From HGM12587 sp964561705 (GTDB taxonomy: Bacteria; Bacillota; Clostridia; Lachnospirales; Lachnospiraceae), in the NCBI GenBank assembly GCA_964561705.1, contig CAZLQJ010000042.1:1-17232 (forward strand): DNA of 17,232 nt. Direction: 5' to 3'. The stretch's first letter is position 1; each line of letters starts with the position of its first letter. The notes under the pieces were generated by a model. The model saw only the letters and a list, made by a program, of their open reading frames with translations. It searched no databases and had not been told where the DNA came from. A program made the translations under genes and the position numbers. Of this stretch, positions 14,315-17,232 are shown in pieces.

Positions 14315-15652
14315 TCAACCGATCCCGCCGTAAACGATGCCTAAAATAAACACCAGTGCTGCGAGCGGCACATAAATATATTTTGCAACATATCCAAACC
14401 AGGACGGTAGCTGTTTTGCTCTTCCCAGCTGCATTTCTTTTTTGATCTCATCCCATCCCAGCACATGGTAAATGCTGAATGCGCCAAGAAATGCGCCAAA
14501 TGGCACTACCAGGATCGTGATGAAATCCATCCAGCTTCCCACACTGTTTCCATCCTCTACGAATACACCTACCGCAAAAGCAATGATACCGCAGATGACC
14601 ACTGCTGCCTGACGGGACAGGTGGAATTTTCTCTGCCAGGACTCACAAACCGCTTCAAACATATTGATCAGGCTTGTAATTCCGGCAAACGCAACCGAAA
14701 TAAAAAACAATGCCGAGAAAAGATTTCCAAACGGCAGCTGTGCAAAGATCTTTGGAATGGTAATGAACATTAATGGTGGTCCACTGGTCGGCTCAATTCC
14801 AAAGGCAAAGACTGCTGGCATGATTGCCAATGCTGCGATCAATGCTGCACAGGTATCAAAAAATCCCGTATTTCTACATGCCTTTAAGATATCTTCATCT
14901 TTTTTCAGGTACGACCCGTAAACGATCATACCGGAACCTGTGATCGACAAGGAAAAGAACGCCTGCCCCATCGCCATAACCCAGGTTTCTATATTAAAGA
15001 GATACTCCCATTTTGGCACAAATAAAAAGCGATAACCTTCCACTGCACCATCCAAAAATGCAACTCGTACAGCCAGCACAATAAATAATACAAAAAATGC
15101 CGGCATCATGATCTTATTTGCTTTTTCAATTCCCTTTGTCACGCCGAAAAACAGCAGTACACAGGTAATCACGATCACCAGAAGGTGACATGGAATATTG
15201 CCAAATGACGTAGACATCTGTGCAAAAAATTCTGATGATTCCGTAACCATCAGTTCACCGGTAATGCTTGCAAGCACCGAGCGTAAAACCCAGCCGATGA
15301 TCACCGCATAACCAATGGCAATTCCCAAGGAACCGATTAACGGGATCCATCCCAAAACAGCACCGGCTTTTTTCTTTCCTTTCGCTTCCCAGCAATATTC
15401 ATAGGCGCCCAAAGTACCGGTTCTTCCCCGGCGGCCCATGGCAAATTCCGCGGAAAGCCCTACCATACTAAACAACACAACAAAAATGAGATATGGAACC
15501 AAAAATGCTGCGCCTCCGTATTGCCCCAAACGATACGGAAACAGCCAGATATTTCCCACTCCTACGGCAGAACCTACACATGCCAGTACAAATCCGATAG
15601 AATTTGCAAACTGTCCATTTTGATGATGTCCATCCTGTCTTTTTTTACCCAA
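14315..15652 (-). CDS. Sodium:neurotransmitter symporter (NSS/SNF) family amino-acid transporter
   Basis: Membrane symporter of the LeuT/MhsT family, importing amino acids with Na+. The product has 445 residues and about 11 membrane helices, like MhsT; 12 are found in LeuT. The signature of helix 1, GSAVGVGNIWLFPYRLGQYGG (about residues 27-47, shown as its core), includes Asn34 at the LeuT Asn27 sodium-ligand position. An unwound-helix-6-like stretch SLSITGSGMIVYGSYL and LAIMPAVFAFG are also typical. The start is TTG at 15650-15652 with GGAGGAG 5 bases upstream; the overlapping ATG further up is in another frame. It is divergent from an M20D amidohydrolase gene, and both are probably one functional unit. 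The substrate is not deducible; MhsT-type relatives favour hydrophobic amino acids. Confidence 0.92.
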   Translation of the reverse strand: MGKKRQDGHHQNGQFANSIGFVLACVGSAVGVGNIWLFPYRLGQYGGAAFLVPYLIFVVLFSMVGLSAEFAMGRRGRTGTLGAYEYCWEAKGKKKAGAVLGWIPLIGSLGIAIGYAVIIGWVLRSVLASITGELMVTESSEFFAQMSTSFGNIPCHLLVIVITCVLLFFGVTKGIEKANKIMMPAFFVLFIVLAVRVAFLDGAVEGYRFLFVPKWEYLFNIETWVMAMGQAFFSLSITGSGMIVYGSYLKKDEDILKACRNTGFFDTCAALIAALAIMPAVFAFGIEPTSGPPLMFITIPKIFAQLPFGNLFSALFFISVAFAGITSLINMFEAVCESWQRKFHLSRQAAVVICGIIAFAVGVFVEDGNSVGSWMDFITILVVPFGAFLGAFSIYHVLGWDEIKKEMQLGRAKQLPSWFGYVAKYIYVPLAALVFILGIVYGGIG

Positions 15653-15693
15653 AACTTCTCCTCCATTTTTCTATTTGTAATGAACTCCTAATC

Positions 15694-15722
15694 AGTATAT
15701 ACTGCAATTAGACTTTTGTAAA
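15694..15722 (-). promoter_or_regulatory. Promoter of the symporter gene
   Basis: On the minus strand, TTTACA (15722-15717), a 17-base spacer and TATACT (15699-15694) match the SigA consensus at 5/6 each. It lies 42 bases before the TTG start. Confidence 0.65.
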
Positions 15723-15795
15723 ACAGATTAACATTTCTTTTGCAGGACATACTATTATGGTCGTGTTTTGCTATTATAACACAAAGGGGGACATT

Positions 15796-17022
15796 ATGAA
15801 ATCAGAAATCATCTTATCTGAGGCAAAAAAAATACAGCCACTGCTTTCGACCTTTCGAAGACAACTTCATCAATCTCCGGAACTTGGTCTTTCTCTTCCC
15901 AAAACAAAGGATTTTGTGATGAAACAGCTTATTTCTATGGGATATAAACCGAAGGAATACGGCAGATGCGGTCTGACAGCCCTTGTAGGAGGAAAACATC
16001 CCGGAAAAACTTTTCTTCTACGGGCAGATATGGATGCACTTCCAATCACCGAACAGACAGGACTGCCATTTCAGTCGGAAACCACCGGAACAATGCATGC
16101 CTGTGGTCACGATCTACACACTTCCATGCTTTTAGGGGCTGCAAAACTTTTAAAAGATCACGAAGACGAAATTCAGGGCACCGTAAAACTTTTCTTTCAG
16201 CCCGGTGAGGAAACCTTTGAAGGTGCCAAAGACATGATCGAGGCCGGTGCATTAAAAGATCCGGCACCGGATGCAGCCATGATGCTCCATGTTACCTTAG
16301 GAATGCCTCTGAAGACCGGAGGGGCCGTCATCTGTGGCGGCGGTGTCAGTGCTCCAGGGGCAGATTATTTTGAAATTCATATTCAGGGAAAGGGCGGACA
16401 TGGTGCTATGCCGCAGCTTGGCATTGACCCGATCACCATTGCCTCACACATTGTGATCGCCTTACAGGAAATTCATGCCAGAGAACTTGCCATGGCTGAG
16501 GAAGCAGCACTGACCATTGGTGTAATGCAGGCCGGAATTGCCAGCAATGTCATCCCGGATACTGCAAAACTTTGCGGAACCTTACGTGCCTACGATGAAA
16601 CCGTACGGGAACACTTAAAAGAACGACTGGTTCAGATTAGCGAGGGGATTGCCAAAACCTTCCGCGGCAAGGCAGAAGTTCGCTTTACCAGTGGCTGTCC
16701 AACCCTTCTCAACGACAAGTCCCTCTCCGCAGATCTCACCGGATATTGTCAGGAACTTCTAGGTCCGACTTCTGCCTTTTCTGCCGATGCCCTTGCCGCA
16801 ATGGCCAGTTCCGGTGCAAAAGCCACAGGCTCTGAAGATTTCGCCTATATCAGTCACGAAGTGCCATCAATTATGATCGCACTAGCAGCCGGAAATGCAT
16901 CCGAAGACTGTGCTTATCCGTTGCATCATCCAAAAACTACGTTCAACGAAGATGCGCTGGCCATTGGAAGCAGTATTTTCACCTACTGCGCCCTGCGATG
17001 GCTGGAAGAACACAAAATTTAA
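15796..17022 (+). CDS. M20D-family amidohydrolase (N-acyl amino acid / hippurate hydrolase-like)
   Basis: Cytoplasmic metal-dependent hydrolase that removes acyl groups from amino acids, of the same family as hippurate hydrolase and plant IAA-amino acid hydrolases. The start is ATG 15796, with AAAGGGGG 5 bases upstream; the frame opens at 15757 but the extra 13 residues precede the ribosome site. The product has 408 residues. Catalytic features are RADMDALP (Asp78/Asp80), MHACGHD with Cys103 and His105, QPGEE with Glu138/Glu139, His165 in MMLHV, and a C-terminal LHHPKTTF. The lid/dimer domain begins near IQGKGGHGAMPQLGIDP. No signal peptide is seen, so substrates must enter the cell, possibly through the divergent symporter. 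The substrate is unknown. Its 3' end is followed by a strong bidirectional terminator. Confidence 0.93.
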   Translation: MKSEIILSEAKKIQPLLSTFRRQLHQSPELGLSLPKTKDFVMKQLISMGYKPKEYGRCGLTALVGGKHPGKTFLLRADMDALPITEQTGLPFQSETTGTMHACGHDLHTSMLLGAAKLLKDHEDEIQGTVKLFFQPGEETFEGAKDMIEAGALKDPAPDAAMMLHVTLGMPLKTGGAVICGGGVSAPGADYFEIHIQGKGGHGAMPQLGIDPITIASHIVIALQEIHARELAMAEEAALTIGVMQAGIASNVIPDTAKLCGTLRAYDETVREHLKERLVQISEGIAKTFRGKAEVRFTSGCPTLLNDKSLSADLTGYCQELLGPTSAFSADALAAMASSGAKATGSEDFAYISHEVPSIMIALAAGNASEDCAYPLHHPKTTFNEDALAIGSSIFTYCALRWLEEHKI

Positions 17023-17031
17023 CCACAATAC

Positions 17032-17070
17032 AAAAAGGGGGATGACGAAATCGTCATCCCCTGATTTTTT
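17032..17070. terminator. Bidirectional terminator between the amidohydrolase and SLH genes
   Basis: A perfect 11-base stem GGGGATGACGA/TCGTCATCCCC (17038-17048 and 17051-17061) with a very short loop. It is followed by TTTTTT (17065-17070) on the plus strand and by TTTTT (17036-17032) on the minus strand, so it serves both convergent genes. Confidence 0.92.
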
Positions 17071-17074
17071 GAAA

Positions 17075-17232
17075 TTATTTTGTACAGTATCTCTGTAAAA
17101 TCGTTGCCATCTGGGCTCTTGTAGCGTTGCCCTGTGGTGCAAGGTCACGCGCTACGATCTGCTCACCTTTGACTTCAACAATACCGCTGATCAGTTCCGT
17201 TCCAACTGCCCACTGCATTTCTTTCAATGCCC
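17075..17232 (-). CDS. S-layer homology (SLH) domain protein, C-terminal end only
   Basis: Partial gene entering from the right edge; 52 codons are visible up to the TAA at 17075-17077. The end of the protein reads as the last SLH repeat: LKEMQWAVGTELISGIVEV followed by LAPQGNATRAQMATILQRY, which matches the family phrase where a W-A-x-x-x-x-L-I-x-G segment is followed by a polar turn, ATRA and a final hydrophobic helix. SLH domains bind cell-wall polysaccharides and anchor surface or exported proteins. The rest of the protein, and so its role, is outside the window. Confidence 0.85.
   Translation of the reverse strand, partial: ALKEMQWAVGTELISGIVEVKGEQIVARDLAPQGNATRAQMATILQRYCTK

Noticed and set aside
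15720..15780. Possible promoter for the amidohydrolase gene
   Set aside because: Several TATTAT-like sequences exist, but no -35 sits at 16-18 bases; the best pair TTAACA-TATTAT has a 19-base spacer and is not convincing.

Overview
The window reads as a chromosomal segment of an anaerobic Firmicute, most likely a Lachnospiraceae-type gut bacterium. The reasons are low-to-mid GC, strong AGGAGG ribosome binding sites, an atpZ-I-B-E-F-H-A order, lipoprotein sugar-binding proteins with Asp/Glu/Ala-rich linkers, a FucI/FucU L-fucose module served by a CUT2-type ABC importer, and an SLH-domain protein at the edge. The genus cannot be fixed from sequence reading alone. No tRNA, rRNA, IS element, phage gene or CRISPR array was seen.

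Layout. (1) Positions 1-3817, minus strand: the 5' two-thirds of an F-type ATP synthase operon, atpZ-atpI-atpB-atpE-atpF-atpH-atpA, with atpA running off the left edge. The c subunit carries the residues that bind Na+ in Ilyobacter-type c-rings, so this may be a sodium-translocating enzyme. (2) Positions 4031-10780, minus strand: an apparent sugar operon behind a near-consensus promoter, in the order permease, double-ABC ATPase, second permease, lipoprotein binding protein, second lipoprotein binding protein, and fucU (L-fucose mutarotase). It ends in a clear intrinsic terminator. (3) Positions 10960-12840, minus strand: fucI (L-fucose isomerase) behind a separate promoter with a perfect -10 but no recognisable -35. 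(4) Positions 12883-13867, plus strand: a divergent AraC-family regulator. (5) Positions 13876-14145, minus strand: a small uncharacterised protein converging on the regulator. (6) Positions 14315-15722, minus strand: a sodium:neurotransmitter-symporter-family amino-acid transporter, divergent from (7) an M20D amidohydrolase on the plus strand at 15796-17022. (8) Positions 17075-17232, minus strand: the C-terminal end of an SLH-domain surface protein, separated from the amidohydrolase by a bidirectional terminator.

How it fits together. Regions 2 to 4 look like one uptake and entry module for L-fucose or a related sugar. The importer brings in the free sugar, FucU equilibrates its anomers and FucI makes the ketose. 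The AraC regulator probably controls both promoters, since the fucI/regulator gap and the importer promoter share two 9-base motifs. No fuculose kinase or aldolase is present, so downstream catabolism must be encoded elsewhere. The symporter and amidohydrolase suggest capture and hydrolysis of acylated amino acids. If the c-ring call is right, the symporter's sodium gradient could be coupled to the ATP synthase. No plainly undescribed system was found; the most novel-looking points are the paired binding proteins, the shared operator candidates, the 80-base atpI/atpB overlap and the uncharacterised 89-residue protein.
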